A program made the translations under genes and the position numbers. The notes under the pieces were generated by a model. That model was given only the letters and a program-made list of their open reading frames with translations. It ran no database searches and was not told where the DNA came from. Below are positions 28,049-40,283 of a DNA stretch of 64,000 nt, piece after piece (the first letter of the stretch is position 1; each line of letters starts with the position of its first letter). The stretch is taken from assembly GCF_021917145.1 (NCBI RefSeq), contig NW_025813796.1:124001-188000 (forward strand), read 5' to 3'. Source of the DNA: Hypomesus transpacificus. Lineage: Eukaryota > Chordata > Actinopteri > Osmeriformes > Osmeridae.

Positions 28049-30336
28049 CTACTGTCCAGGAGCTGACAGGCTTTTGTTCATGAACTGTTTCTTTACAAAG
28101 CACACCCACCACTGAAACAGAGAAAGGGAGAGAGAGAGAGAGGGTCAGAATCACTTCACTCGGCTCACAGTGCTGAGCAGAGTCGACACATTTCAGCTGG
28201 CTCGGTGTTCGCATCATTTTCAAATGATTGTTAGCTGACTGTTAGCTGTAAATGGTTGTCTTGGGACAGACAGGTTAAAGGTCAGGGTCTCACCTTGCTG
28301 GGTTTGTCTGTCTGGGGGTCAAACACACGTTCGCATAGCCTCAGTCCGGTCTCCTGCCGGATCTGCTGCAGGTATGCCCTCATGGTCTCTGATGATAGAA
28401 CAAAGATCCATCTATGAATTAACAACCTGTGTTGTGACATCCATCCACATGTAAATCCAGCCTTGTAGTACTTGATGCATCAAGATTTATTCGTACTACA
28501 CATCCTGCCAGTTCTTTTCCAACTACAGGGAGGAACCAGCAAAAGATTTGTAAGCCGTTTTCCTCAGACAAATTGACAACTGCGTAACAAGTGGCCCTAA
28601 GCAGTCACTACACAAGATCCCAACCAATCGATATCCTTACCCCCTTCCTGTTTGCTGCTGGGTTTGGCATACATGGCATTGAGGGGAAAGCCAGGTTCTC
28701 CTGGGATGGGGAAGTTAGTGATGCCCAGAGTGTACATCTCCTTCTGTCCCTGCCCTTTAGAGCTGCACTACAAACACAGGGAGAACAAAGAATGTTCAGC
28801 ATACAAAAAAAAACGTTTTGGATCAACTACCATCGGATTCTAGCTTAAAGTCGATATATTTTTGTTTTAGTGGGATCCAGGTACCTTCTGCAGCTTCTTT
28901 AAGCATTCGGATATGTACAGGGTGACGTAGATCAGTGTCCTGTCTGCCTCGTTCTGAAAACCAAACACACAAGTAATTCCAGTTAAAGCAGATACACAGA
29001 TACTCTTTAATGGCCATACAATGGCCAGTCATGGCCCTAGAGCAGTAAGTGAAATGGTTAAACTGCTGTGAAACTACTATGTACGGCCTGCATCACCAAA
29101 GGCCACATTCATAGAGGCAGGCTGGGGCATGTGGGATAACCAGCAACAACCTAAGGGAGAACACTACAGAGCTTAATTTACCTTGGCCAAATATTTGAGT
29201 GACTTTAACACTGAGTATTCAAGAGAAAATATAAATGTATTACTTTACAGGAAATGGGCATCAATTGTAGTAACCTCTGCAATAGTAACTTCTTCACTGT
29301 AGTCTGCCATACCTTGATTTCATAGTTCTTGAAGAATACGTTGGCTTTGAAGTAATAGATGGCCTCTTCAATGATGTCTGTATCTTTGGCTGTTAATTAA
29401 GCATGGTTAGTATACAGAAGTGGAGTAGTTATTTAGTAAAGGGAAGAGGATGTAGACCAACTCATGATACCAAATAAGGAAGCAACATGCAGCTTTATCC
29501 TAGCCTGTGATGAAACAAAATAGGGCTTTCTTCTGGTAAGGTATTATAAGATGTAGGATAGATCCCTATAATCAAAACATGTTGTGTCCAAACAGACAAT
29601 TAAGCTAGTCCTCTGCATTGAGTTGACTAGGAAAGATATACAACATTTCGAGGGCCACCTCTCCATGTATTTTAACAACCTTTGAGTTTTAGACTTACTC
29701 TTGTCTGAAGCAGGGCCCTTGAACTGGGATTTAATGGGTAGCATAGCCATGTTTCCAACTAACTGTGTGTCAGAATCCATCAGGCTGGAGTGGTACGCCT
29801 GTGAAGGAAATCATAATGGAAATCAAATCACAATTGACAGTAGTTAAATATCGCCATCATCCATATGAGGACTTGACTCACATCAGTATTGTTTATGCAA
29901 GAGTACTTTTTTAATGGGTTAAGGCGGCCTGAGATTTTTTGCAATGATTGATAACCAGTTGGCGTACACGAAAGACAACTCAAGAATCTAGTAAAGTAGT
30001 TAGATTAGGCTACGTGTAAGCAAGCTAGTCTATACGGTGACAGTAGCACAAGCAGTTGCAATCAAATGTGAGTGATTGCGCGTCAAGATCATAATGCCTC
30101 TGATCGGTTAAATAGCTATTTTTATGTGTTGGTAGCTATTATAAATGAAGCATTGTTTTGCAGTTTCTGGTTAGCTAGGAAGCTAATTGTACAGTGGTGG
30201 CTGGTAAAATCAAGAGCATACGGTGGCTCAGCAATAAAATCCCAGTTGCTTGTTTTACAAATAAACTATACTCAACGCAAACATAACAATAATTTACATC
30301 GTGGAATATATGATTTTAAATTAGACTTACCGGCAT
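28049..30336 (-). CDS. arpc3: Actin-related protein 2/3 complex subunit 3, complete
   Basis: The p21 subunit of the Arp2/3 complex, which nucleates branched actin filaments at membranes. Exons on the minus strand: 30331-30336, 29699-29798, 29313-29389, 28885-28953, 28641-28767, 28294-28388 and 28049-28111. They total 178 residues, the same as human. The first coding exon holds only ATG CCG. Family landmarks are the N-terminus [28 protein letters not shown] in the centre, [17 protein letters not shown], and the C-terminus ending [10 protein letters not shown]. All introns are GT-AG. It is convergent with ube2g1 and in tandem with gpn3; the arpc3-gpn3-fam216a-vps29 order matches human 12q24.11. 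Confidence 0.98.
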
Positions 30337-31018
30337 TTTGAACAGTTATTTTGTAAATCTTCCTCAGAAAAATGTCAGTGGTGCAAGACACTGCTTCCGC
30401 TTGTCCCACCCAACAATTTTTTACAGGAAGTGGTTTAATGTAATGCATTTAAATGTCACAAGATGGCGACAAAATTATGGTTTAGCAATAGGTCTATGGT
30501 TTAGATTCAAAATTGGGTACATTGAAATCAAATGAAAGCTCTCAGTTGAATATTTTCAGTGCCAAATGGACACAACTGAAACGAGTACTCATGTATTACA
30601 ATTAAAATAACTGAAAACCGTAACATTTAAATTGGGGCATTGGGCAAAATGTGTTTTGGGATTTTACCTACAAAATCTGAAATTACACAATAACGCCCCC
30701 CTGCCTTTATACAGTAGCTGTGGAAGTGCACCATTCCGTTTCATCATTTTACAATATTTTATTAAAAAATATAAGCAATATATTCAAAAACTTGTCATTT
30801 TCTTTCAGTTTCTTCAATGTTTTGAAGAAACAGTAGGTAGGTAACATGTGTAATGTAATTGGATGGAGATGTTGTTTGGCAATACCCTTTTATCTAAATG
30901 ACAAATAATGACGCAACCTAAATAATAAACTGAGGAATAAATACTACAGTTCCATTGAAATGTCTTCTTCAAAGTGTGAGTATGTGTTTTTTCATTTTTT
31001 CCTCATCCAAGTCTTGTG
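30337..31018. other. arpc3 upstream / gpn3 3' region
   Basis: 682 bp between the arpc3 start and the gpn3 stop, both minus strand. It must hold the arpc3 5' UTR and promoter and the gpn3 3' UTR. A gpn3 poly(A) signal (TTTATT on plus) lies at 30758-30763. No gene is seen. Confidence 0.6.
30758..30763 (-). other. Probable gpn3 polyadenylation signal
   Basis: AATAAA on the minus strand about 256 bp after the gpn3 stop codon. Confidence 0.55.
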
Positions 31019-33337
31019 TCAGCCTTCTGATTTGTCCTGGAATAATTCATCATAGTTTGTGTTGCTGGGATCCTCATCATTCTCCTAGGGATAGACGTGA
31101 CGTTAAAAAAATAAAGTGTACTATAATTTTTTAAAAATCAATAAAATATACAATTAAATTATGACATGTTATTCATTTATCCAAAACGTGCATATAGAAG
31201 GTAGGAAACTATGCATTATTCACCTTTGGCTCCTTAACCTCCAGATCTTCTCCATACTGAATGGAAAAGTCGATGTGCTGCAACACTATATTGATGCCTT
31301 CCTCGTCTGTGCGGTCAAAAGGCAGGAACCTTACCATGCTGTAGTCATCAATCTAGAGAGTACATATATATGTCAGATGGCTGAGCGGTTAGGGAGTCAG
31401 GGTTTTAATCAGAAGGTTGTTTGTTCGATTCCCGGCCATGCCAAATGACGTTGTGTCTTTGGGCAAGGCACTTCACCCTTTACTTACTGCAAATCGCTCT
31501 GGATAAGAGCGTCTGCTAAATGAACTAATAATGTACTATATATATTAAGTATCATTCCAGAGCATTCCCTAAATACAAAATTAAATAAACTCTTCACTGA
31601 GGAGAGAAGGATCAATTTGACAGTCAGTAATGCCGTTTCTGACCAGACTTGTATTCACTGATCTATGGGATCTTACCAAACCACAGATAGCTTTGGTCAA
31701 CTTCTTAAATCTCTTGCTTCTGATGCTGGCTGCGTTGTCTTGCATCATTGAATACATGTCTGGGTCCATGTATCTGTGAGGAAGAAGGTAGATCAATAAC
31801 TACTAGCATAAACTGAAGAAGCCTAGACAGATATACTGTATAACAACAGACACACACTCATTTTTGTCCCACTCTGATACCGGTACCTACTTTTCAATCT
31901 CCTTCTTGGCATTGGGACTGAGCAGGTCCATCTTGGTCATGATGTTGACCTGAGGGATTTCCAGGGACACCATGGCACTTAACGCAGCCATGACACCTGA
32001 GATGAACTAGAAAAGAGCATCCAGAATGGGTTCAAGCCTCAATGAGCAGCTCTGATTCCACATCATGTTTATCATCAGATTTTCACTGAATTCAGTATAA
32101 TTGTTTATTTCAAGTCACAATCTGAAAAGTCGTAACTGTGAGTCATATAAAGCGTCAACGGGGGTCTTTACCTTGAAAGTCTCCACCATAAACTGCGAGT
32201 CGACCAGGAAGACCCCACAAACACGGAACTCCCACTGCTGGAGCTGTTCCACGAGCTGTCTCATGACAGGAAGGTGTGTGTAGAGCTCTATCTGACCTGC
32301 ACCCAAAGGACCATTATCATAAGTAACAAACACAACTACATTACATTTAGTCATTTAGCAGACACTCTTATCCAGAGAGACTTACAGTAAGTACAGGGAC
32401 AGTCCCCCCCCCCCCCGAGACAAGTAGGGTGAAGTGCCTGGCACATGTCATTTTGCATGACCGGGAATCGAACCAGCAACCTTCTGATTAATAACCCGAC
32501 TCCCTAACCGCTCAGCCATCGGCTGACAACTAGTTCTTACAACCTCGTCAGTGATAATATGATACCCGTCCTTGTCCTTGAATGAATATAGTCTGTGACT
32601 GGCAGCTTACCTGGACAATCGAACAGAATATAGTCATCCTCCACGTGACCCAGACTCTCCTCAAGCCAATCAAAGTTGTTGGCAAAGTACTCCATGCAGA
32701 AGACTAGACCTCCATTCGGACCAAAGCGCAAAGAGTCATCCTCCATGACATCGTCAACCTGGATCAGCTCACGGATGTCTGCGGAGATGTAAACATCTTG
32801 TGAACCGAACCATAAACAAACACAGGTGTATTCGGTAAAGCGTGGGTTCCTCACCTGCCATGACAGGGTAGTTAAAATGTTCAGCTGCTGGATCCAGGTT
32901 GACCACCTGTATAGAACGGTGAATGGCCTCTGCATGCTGAATCATTGTAGTACAGTAGGTACTCTGAAATGGGAACAAATTGTAAGATAAGGATATAGGT
33001 AGAGAAAGAGAGGTAGGCGTAAGTAAGGAGGTTTCGTTTTGGAAAGCTTAAAACGCAATTGCTGCAAAAGGGGACAAGTAACCTACTGAAATTACAAAAG
33101 TGCTGTAAACCTGAAATTATCGGAGCAAACTTTGTACTCTTACTGTCTAGTTGATTTTATGTAATTGAAACCAGTCACATCAGATATTAAGAGATAATAA
33201 TGACATTTGCTTGCTAGCTAGCTAATTTCAGCATCACCACAGCCAGGACATTAAGTTTACAGTACGTTAGTTTGGGGGAGATACAGTACCTTGCCACTTC
33301 CCGCCGGGCCCATCACAAGTTGAGCGTAACGAGGCAT
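31019..33337 (-). CDS. gpn3: GPN-loop GTPase 3, complete
   Basis: A small GTPase that, with GPN1, is needed to assemble RNA polymerase II and bring it into the nucleus. Exons on minus: 33290-33337, 32855-32963, 32611-32778, 32172-32296, 31891-32006, 31677-31773, 31224-31352 and 31019-31084. They join to 285 residues; human is 284. The P-loop GPAGSGKST is at 10-18. The Gly-Pro-Asn loop that names the family is at 72-74. The G3-type stretch is [11 protein letters not shown] and the base-recognition motif TKMD is at 174-177. The acidic C-terminus ends [10 protein letters not shown]. It starts 393 bp from fam216a in head-to-head arrangement. Confidence 0.98.
31372..31528 (+). mobile_element. tRNA-derived SINE fragment in gpn3 intron 6
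   Basis: Clear head (gatggctgagcggttaggga) and tail (ctctggataagagcgtctgc); the middle is shortened. Antisense to gpn3, close to exon 7. Confidence 0.8.
32338..32526 (-). mobile_element. tRNA-derived SINE (reverse) in gpn3 intron 3
   Basis: Full-length reverse copy: tail catttagtcatttagcagac, a C run (32403-32416) in the middle, B-box complement gaatcgaacc, and the head end ccgctcagccatcggctgac. It has the same sense as gpn3. Confidence 0.85.
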
Positions 33338-33730
33338 TTGACACTCCTGTTCTGGACAGAACTATCGTAACAGTAACCCTCCCACGTTTTTTCAAATGGC
33401 TAAGTGCTTCGACACAAGCGGTTATACCTTCATATTATTTATATCCCTTATCAACAACATGTTTATAGTAGGCAACCATTTTTTTTAACCATGAGTGTAG
33501 GTATAGCTGCCGTATTGCACCAAAAAGCTCTCGTAAAGAAAATGCGATTCCGCTCAGCGGCGTACATTGAAATCGTGGGCTGTGCGATTGCTGCGACGGT
33601 TGGGTCCGGCCAAAGCTATAGGCGTTCATAATTCGGTCTTGCATTTTATTTTATGAATGAATAATATTGCCTCTTGATATGAAAAAGCAAGGGACTTTTG
33701 CTAACGTAGTCAAATTCCACCACAACGTGC
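33338..33730. promoter_or_regulatory. Shared head-to-head promoter of gpn3 and fam216a
   Basis: Only 393 bp separate the two start codons on opposite strands, too short for independent full promoters. Human GPN3 and FAM216A have the same arrangement. No TATA box is evident. Transcription start sites cannot be placed from sequence alone. Confidence 0.6.
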
Positions 33731-35891
33731 ATGGACATCAACAGGACAGCCCTATGTCTAGGTGAGACTATTACTGAGTTTTGGGTGACTTTTGGTTGGT
33801 TGTTTTCCCCATGATGATTCTAAAAACATTTAACACTATCAAAGTATTTTAACGATGATGTAGATCTCGTAAATTGTGTACGTTATCAATGTCGACTATA
33901 TCGCCCAAAACAGAATAGCCTAAAACAAATGGGAATGAAACCAAATCTGTGATGTAAGTGGTGATAAAAACAACAGCAGTAGTGAAGGAAAACTGTACGG
34001 GACAAAATCAAAGAATATTGTGTCTTTATTGCAGGTATACTGGATTGCAGTACTCCAAAAGAGGTACATTTACATTCAGTTAAAACAAGTTTGGACAAAA
34101 GATGCTACATTGTGTGGTTTGTCCAAAGCTATGTTGGCCTATTGGAGACACCTGTGGCAGGCTGCCATCTAAGGAAACCAGAGGAAACACAACACCCAAA
34201 ATTGGTCCAAGGACAGTGTTGGTAACAAGAGGATAATTTACTGCCTCTGTGATCCCATTAGAGTCCTTTGGCTCATCCCTTAAGCTAATGAGGTCATCAA
34301 CCTATTGACACAAATCGAACCAACTCGATGCGTATAGGGCTGATTTAGACATTATGATCCCGTGAAGTCAGATATTCTTTCATTCCTCTCTTTGCAGCAC
34401 CGGACAGTGTTAACCTCAGCAGTGGTTTAAGAACATTGAGACTGCCAGCACCCAGTCGACATATGAAAACCATTCACATACCCAAGACTATGGCAAAGGC
34501 TCCCTATCTAGCGGTGCAGCCAGATGTATATTCAATATTAAACAATATTTGAAGGTAAATGCATTGGAAGTGAGGCATTCTCAATCTCTGTGTGTCATTC
34601 CCAGAACTCTTATCTGACACCTGGTCAGAGGCGGTACCTGCATACCATTGCAGACACCTGCAGCATGGAGCATGTGCACAAGCTCATTCAGCAGCACTAT
34701 ATGAACGTGTTGCACAGGTGTATTCAAGCAGGTGAGACAGCCAAGCCTAAAAAAGACTAACACAGACACGTAATGAAGCGGTGCGGGAACAGCCCAGACT
34801 GACTTTAGAGAAGTCTAGACATAAAAGGCTGTTGTTGGTATTAATGATTGTGGCATTGTGACTTTTGTGTTACTTCTGTCTGAAGGCCAACATCTGGTGA
34901 AGGATGACATAATGGAGAACCTGGAGGTTGAGTCATTGCCCTATGAACATGAGAGTGAGATTCAGAAACACTCTGGTCCAAAGAACCGTGAACGGAAAGG
35001 TTCCGTGCTTTCTGGGAAAACCACTCTCCCGAAAATCCCCAATCGACATTTGAGGTAGGTCCCAGACAAGCAAATAAGCTGACACTTTGACGTCATGAAA
35101 GGCTGGGTCCTGGAGGGGTGCTACCAGAATGCTACATTCCCGGAGGTGGCTGCAGCCCTGAGCAGCTGTGGCTCCCTCTGCTGGGGGAGTTGGGAGCTCC
35201 ATCCCTCCCTCAAAGCGGGGCATTCCCCCACACCTGGGTCTGATCAGACCCTGATGACCTAAAGGGTTTGGTTAAAGAGGGATCCACAGTTAGTTGTTGA
35301 GAGTGGGGTTTGGTGAAGAGAAGGATTCCTATGCCTAGAAGAGGCGCCGTATACGGGTTTTGAAATCCTATGTAAGATTTGGAGGTTTTTGGTTAATTCT
35401 GAGGATCTGTAATAAACCCCTTGTTTTTGTTCGACCTCGGTGTCCTCACACTATTTTGAGCTGTCCCGCTGAGGGCTATGTAGCCTCTCGTGGCGTCACA
35501 ACACGATGACACGATGTCACTACATGCAATTTTGTCCAACACCACAGGACATTCTCTGACAACTCGCCGTCAAAACAGAGGAAGGCCAAGAAGCACACTG
35601 CTAACAGAGTCGCCACGATGAAAAAACCCAAGCCTAGACGTAAGTGTGGGACAGTCGGTGTGGCTTACTGACACCTGACAGCGATTCAGTAATTACAATC
35701 ATTATTAGTGAGTCATGATTATCTGACGACGTGTCTTTGCTCCAGGGTTCGAGCTGTGGAAGGATGACCTGCCCTTTGACCTGGAAGCAGATGACTCGCT
35801 GAGTGAATGCCTGAGCTCACTGTCTATGAGGGAGGAAGAGTATGATCACATGGGATTGACAGCATCCCCTGTCAATTTACCTGATTTATGA
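33731..35891 (+). CDS. fam216a: Fam216a-like protein, complete model
   Basis: A vertebrate protein of unknown function. Exons 33731-33761, 34398-34525, 34605-34731, 34886-35054, 35548-35639 and 35746-35891 close in frame to 230 residues. The conserved core is IPKTMAKAPYL followed by LTPGQRRYLHTIA and a Tyr-Met-x-Val-Leu stretch, as I recall for FAM216 proteins. The middle is basic (KQRKAKKH, KKPKPR) and the C-terminus acidic, ending ASPVNLPDL. Exon 3's end at GAT|gtatat was chosen because the later donor gtaaat follows an in-frame stop. The N-terminal exon is the least certain part. Position between gpn3 and vps29 supports the name. Confidence 0.85.
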
Positions 35892-35980
35892 GAACACACT
35901 GCTGGGCCTGATTTAAACATTACAGCTGCCGTAAGTCTTACTACATAATGAGAACACACTTCTGACAGTGATATGAGATT

Positions 35981-35986
35981 TTTATT
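35981..35986 (-). other. Possible vps29 polyadenylation signal
   Basis: AATAAA on the minus strand, 374 bp after the vps29 stop. Confidence 0.45.
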
Positions 35987-36057
35987 ATGGGACAAATTTG
36001 AATAAGATAAACTACAGGGAAAATTCCAATGTCTAAAAGAAGTCATTGCATGAGGGA

Positions 36058-36063
36058 AATAAA
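36058..36063 (+). other. Probable fam216a polyadenylation signal
   Basis: AATAAA followed by an A run, 166 bp after the fam216a stop. Confidence 0.55.
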
Positions 36064-36359
36064 AAAAATGGCACCAAATATTTCTTTAATGACATTATGC
36101 ACATACATGTGACATTATTGCATTCTCTACAGACACCAGGTTGGATGGTCAAATACAAGCGAATGCCGATGACATATAAACAATATCATACATTTCTTTT
36201 TAGAGTTAAGTTAGCAAACAGTTATGGTACAGCATTAGCATTGTGATGACAATTGGAGCTGCAGGTGGAAAGGAATGAAACGATACACAAAGTGAACGAC
36301 AACAGCCCATGCCTCCACCCTCCCTCCCTACCATTCTACCTCCCCTCCCTCCACTTGCT

Positions 36360-38989
36360 TTAGGACTTCTTGTACTCGATCCTCTCCACTTTGACATCAT
36401 CTCCAATGAGCTGATAGACATACGTGACCACTGTGGAGGCTTGGATGTCCATCAATACAAAGGATGGGATGATGTTGCTGTAAAGAAACATGAAAAGAGT
36501 GGTCGTTCGTTAGGATTACAAACCACTCAGTCCATTCGCTTTTTACGGGACAGAATCTTCTGGAAGTGGATATCAAGAGAGCTATTCGCTCACGTACCTT
36601 TCCAGTGCGTTGTAGGCGCCCGTGGCTGAGCCGGGGTTGATGTAGAACTTGTTCTCGTTCTCAAAGGCCTCAAACTTATGCGTGTGTCCTGAGATGAGGA
36701 TGTCGACGTCGAGCTGCCTCTGCAGCAGGGCCAGGCTGGCCATGTCTCCCCAGGGGATCACTTGGTGGCCGTGGATGAGGCCGATCTTAAACTGACCCAC
36801 CGTCACAACCTTCTGTTCTGGATAGTTCAGGTTCTGTGGAACAGGCACACGGAGCAGTTCAATTCGAACGACCTGCTCGGATCATTCTCATTTCACCTTT
36901 CTAATAAATGGCATTTTCCATTTTTATATTATAGAAGGCATAAAACATAGATAGGTGATGGGGTAGACAGGAGGTCAGGTACTGTAGATGGGACTTAAAA
37001 TTAAATTAATTAGATTTAAATCAATTTCAATTTAATTAAATTTAAATGAACGCAGATACAGACCTCGTCAAAGTCTCCCCTGACGATGTGCACGTCCCCG
37101 GCCAAGGTCTTCAAGTAGTCATAGCTCTCTTTGGTGCAGAGGTTGCCCGTGCAGAGGATGTGCTGGATCTTGCCTGGGACCAGCAGCTTCTTGAACTTGG
37201 CTGGCAGGGTGTTGCATCGGTGGGGAATGTGCAAGTCACCTAACACCAGGACCAACTAGCAAGCAACAGACAGTTAATGGGTAAAACGGTAAGTTAGGAC
37301 AAATAATAGAACGTTTTTTTCGGACTGTACCCACTCTTAGCAAGGCCACAGTATGCAGGCTATCACAGGCAGAGCTAGTCTTACTTTGTTTCTCCACAAA
37401 AGCTTTATGTGGAAGACAATCATGGGACAAACAGGATGATTGGATTTTCTACCTAACCACCATAAGCATTCATGATACCACAGGACAAGAATAAGTACAC
37501 TTCAATAGCCTCCTTTATATCATTCTCATATCTGATTTAGAAGTATATACAGAAACAGCATCAGTCTATATTGGAATAACAAGTGAAAAGTGAATAGAAA
37601 AGTGAAAATGTACATTCAGAGATTGAATGTCAGCACCATTTCACAATGATCATTTATGCTATAAGCCTATTTATTTTATACTGTGCCTTTCACTTCATGA
37701 ACACCATAGGGGGTATAAAAAGATGGACGGGGGCACTCAATAGTTGGAGTTTACACTGGATGCCTCAACAGCACAAACCATAAAACACAGCATTACAGTT
37801 GACACATTTCTGGGGGTTTTAAACATCATATTTGAATTCATTTATATCCTACATTAAAGGCTGAGCAGCCCACACAGTTAGGAGAGTGTTTATAAAAAAA
37901 ATAATCGAATCAGATTACTGTATATTCTTAATATGTTGCTTTATTATATTGTATCCTAGCACAATGCTGGCTGACACTGCTGACACTTGCTGACGCTGCG
38001 GTGGTTCTACAGTCCCTCAACCCGACCCCGTTGTCAGTGTGCACGACAGAGCAACAGAAGACAAGAATAACAGGACACACTGGGGGGGAACTTACCCGAT
38101 GACCAGCCTGTACACAACGTAGAGGTTCATTGGAGGGAGGGGAGGGTGGGAGGGGAGAGCGTGAGACAGGTGAGAGGCATGACGTGTGCAGAGATTGCGA
38201 TGATGCATAATCAAAGATTTCAAAAGAAAACAGGTGGGACAAGAGGGGAAAACTGAAATTAGAAAATGAAAAGTGGATGGATTAAGTAAGTATTCATTCC
38301 AAAAGATTAGAGGTGATGGTAGTTAATTTGTTAATGGATGGTTAGTGATCCACACAACAGCGTGACAGTGTCTGGTGCACATCTAGCATCACGTATAACT
38401 CTAGCATCACGTATAACTCTGTTGTGATTGAAATGTGGAATTCACCAGCAATCTTAGACCTGCCAAGCAGCCTAACATCATTCTAGGTAGTGTCAAATGT
38501 GTTTATCTTTTTGGTTAAGGATGATAAGGTGTTCGGTGCTTATAGTGGCATAACGTTCCATTTGAAGATATGGACATAATATTACAGCTAGCCAAACGAA
38601 ATGTGTGGCTCACTGCCTAGCAAATGTTGCTGATGTAGCTACCAAGTGTAGTACAGTAGTGCGAGTGACTGATTATCTGTTACACGCAGAAACAAACATC
38701 AAGCTCATCAAATGATGAACTGAAAATAAAACACCGTGCAAGTGGAAAAAGGTGAATAGGGCTGAAACTTGTTCTAGTTCGCTTTTACAGATCACTTTTT
38801 CATCTGTCATGTGATCGTTCATCCACCACGGGCTAAATAGCTGACCAATGTTCCGGTTTGAAAACAAATCTTAAACACAAACGATCTAAAAGCATATTGT
38901 CCGTTAAGCCTGAAGCAACTGAAATTTGGAGCACAAACAGTCAATAAAATGGCCAGACATGAGATTCTTTGGTTCTTAAGACTTACCAT
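36360..38989 (-). CDS. vps29: Retromer subunit Vps29, complete
   Basis: Core subunit of retromer (with Vps26 and Vps35), which returns cargo from endosomes to the Golgi and plasma membrane. Minus-strand exons: ATG alone at the end of exon 1 (38987-38989), then 37064-37255, 36598-36833 and 36360-36477. The short isoform starts [15 protein letters not shown] 12-nt alternative exon (38096-38107) gives MAGHR-LVLVLGD, the other isoform known in mammals. The metallophosphoesterase fold is intact: Asp8 and His10, TGN, GDFDE, HGHQ and GHTH are all present. The C-terminus IEYKKS differs from human only in the last residue. Between fam216a (convergent) and noc4l (tandem). Confidence 0.97.
38096..38107 (-). 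other. vps29: 12-nt alternative microexon of vps29 (Ala-Gly-His-Arg)
   Basis: On the minus strand the sequence reads tgtgtacag|GCTGGTCATCGG|gtaag: a perfect acceptor, four codons (A-G-H-R), and a strong donor. Spliced between the lone ATG and the next exon it gives MAGHRLVLVLGD, the exact start of the longer mammalian VPS29 isoform. It lies about 840 bp upstream of exon 2. Confidence 0.9.
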
Positions 38990-39370
38990 TTTCTATTCTG
39001 CTGTATCTGCTTGCCAAACTCAGGAAGCGACTACGTACAATAACGTAAGGTGCGTAGACCTACGTCAAACTCTCAGCCAATTGAATGTGAGTACGCCTAC
39101 GAACGCCAATCAGGGACAATATTCGTGTGTTGCTCTCTCCATAAAATAAACTGGACTCAAAAGAAGTACCTCGGAAGAACTCATAAAATAACATAATAGT
39201 ACAATTCCAACAAGCTACCTAATACGTTTGAAAATTATAGTGAAGCAAAGCTCGACATCGTTTTTTAACGGTTTATTGTATAGTTTGTCACCAAAAGTAA
39301 ACAAAAAGGAGTATGGGGAGAGAAATACATGTAGGTGGAAGAAGTGAATCAAGATGTCAAAACAACAATT
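38990..39370. other. vps29 upstream / noc4l 3' region
   Basis: 381 bp between two minus-strand genes. It holds the vps29 5' UTR and promoter and the noc4l 3' UTR, with a noc4l poly(A) signal at 39272-39277 (TTTATT on plus). No gene is seen. Confidence 0.6.
39272..39277 (-). other. Probable noc4l polyadenylation signal
   Basis: AATAAA on minus, 94 bp after the noc4l stop. Confidence 0.6.
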
Positions 39371-40250
39371 CTACTCCAGGGAGAAATGCCGGCTCAAAAC
39401 CCCTCCACATCCCTGCAGCAGTTCAGTGGCTGGTTCAAACTCCAGTGGCACCCCCTTGTTCGTTTTCTGCTTCAGGTCTCGCTCTATTAGCTGTGAACAA
39501 GCATGAGCACACAAAACACACACAGTAAGAGCATGCATGCTGTACATATACAGTTCACCACTGTCCGGACACTGAAGAGGCAATATGATCATTGGAACCT
39601 ACCTCGTAGGTGGACAGTTCCAGCAGATCACTGATGTCATCCTCCTTATCGCCCAGGGGCTTGTTGATTGCCATGGCAGCTTTGGCCACATCAGGATGGT
39701 AGTGCTTCTGCAGGGTCTGTACAACGGAACAGTGGACAGTGATTAGAGTCTATCTACTGGTATGTTGATGACATCACAGCTTGACTCTTTTCCAAACCTG
39801 TACTACACACCTGAAATTCCCACAGACTGCTGTCCAGGGCGTGGCACTGGGCCGGGTCTTCCTCCTCCATAAGGTATGGGTCATCGCAGGCCACTATCAC
39901 GACACATACACAATCATTTATCAGCATGGAGACAAGCCGATGCAAGCCGTGACCTTCTCAAAAGGGAGCGAGAGAGAGAGAGAGAGAGAACCACCAGTAC
40001 CATCGACTGCACTCGGCCGGTGAATGAGGACTCTGCAGGCGGGGTGGCGGCGGATGAGGTTGCAGATGAAGGGCAGTAACATGAGGAGAGCAGTAGGGGG
40101 CGCCGTGAGGGCCAGGCGGGCCAGGCGTTTGGCAAAGGCTGCCACTAAGTACACAGGCAGGTGACTGGCAAGGATTGTGGAGAAAGAGAGAGTGAGGAAG
40201 GGAGAATAGTCATATGACAAAAGTAGGATGACTTTCAAATATATATTTTT

Positions 40251-40283
<33 letters not shown>

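Larger units (their letters stand above)
35892..36359. other. Convergent 3' ends of fam216a and vps29
   Basis: 468 bp between the two stop codons. A fam216a AATAAA lies at 36058-36063, while a vps29 signal (TTTATT on plus) lies at 35981-35986. If both are used, the two 3' UTRs overlap by roughly 100 bp. Confidence 0.55.

Noticed and set aside
34035-34063. Possible 29-nt exon in fam216a intron 1 with good splice edges
   Set aside because: Including it puts the next exon in a frame with an early stop, whereas skipping it closes the gene in frame.
35090-35480. Possible old LTR-type fossil in fam216a intron 5
   Set aside because: An AATAAA-containing stretch looks repeat-like, but I could find neither clear ends, a target duplication nor a second copy, so no family is claimed.
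36582-36848. vps29 exon 3 read through as a separate protein
   Set aside because: It is the internal exon 36598-36833 with intron bases on both sides.
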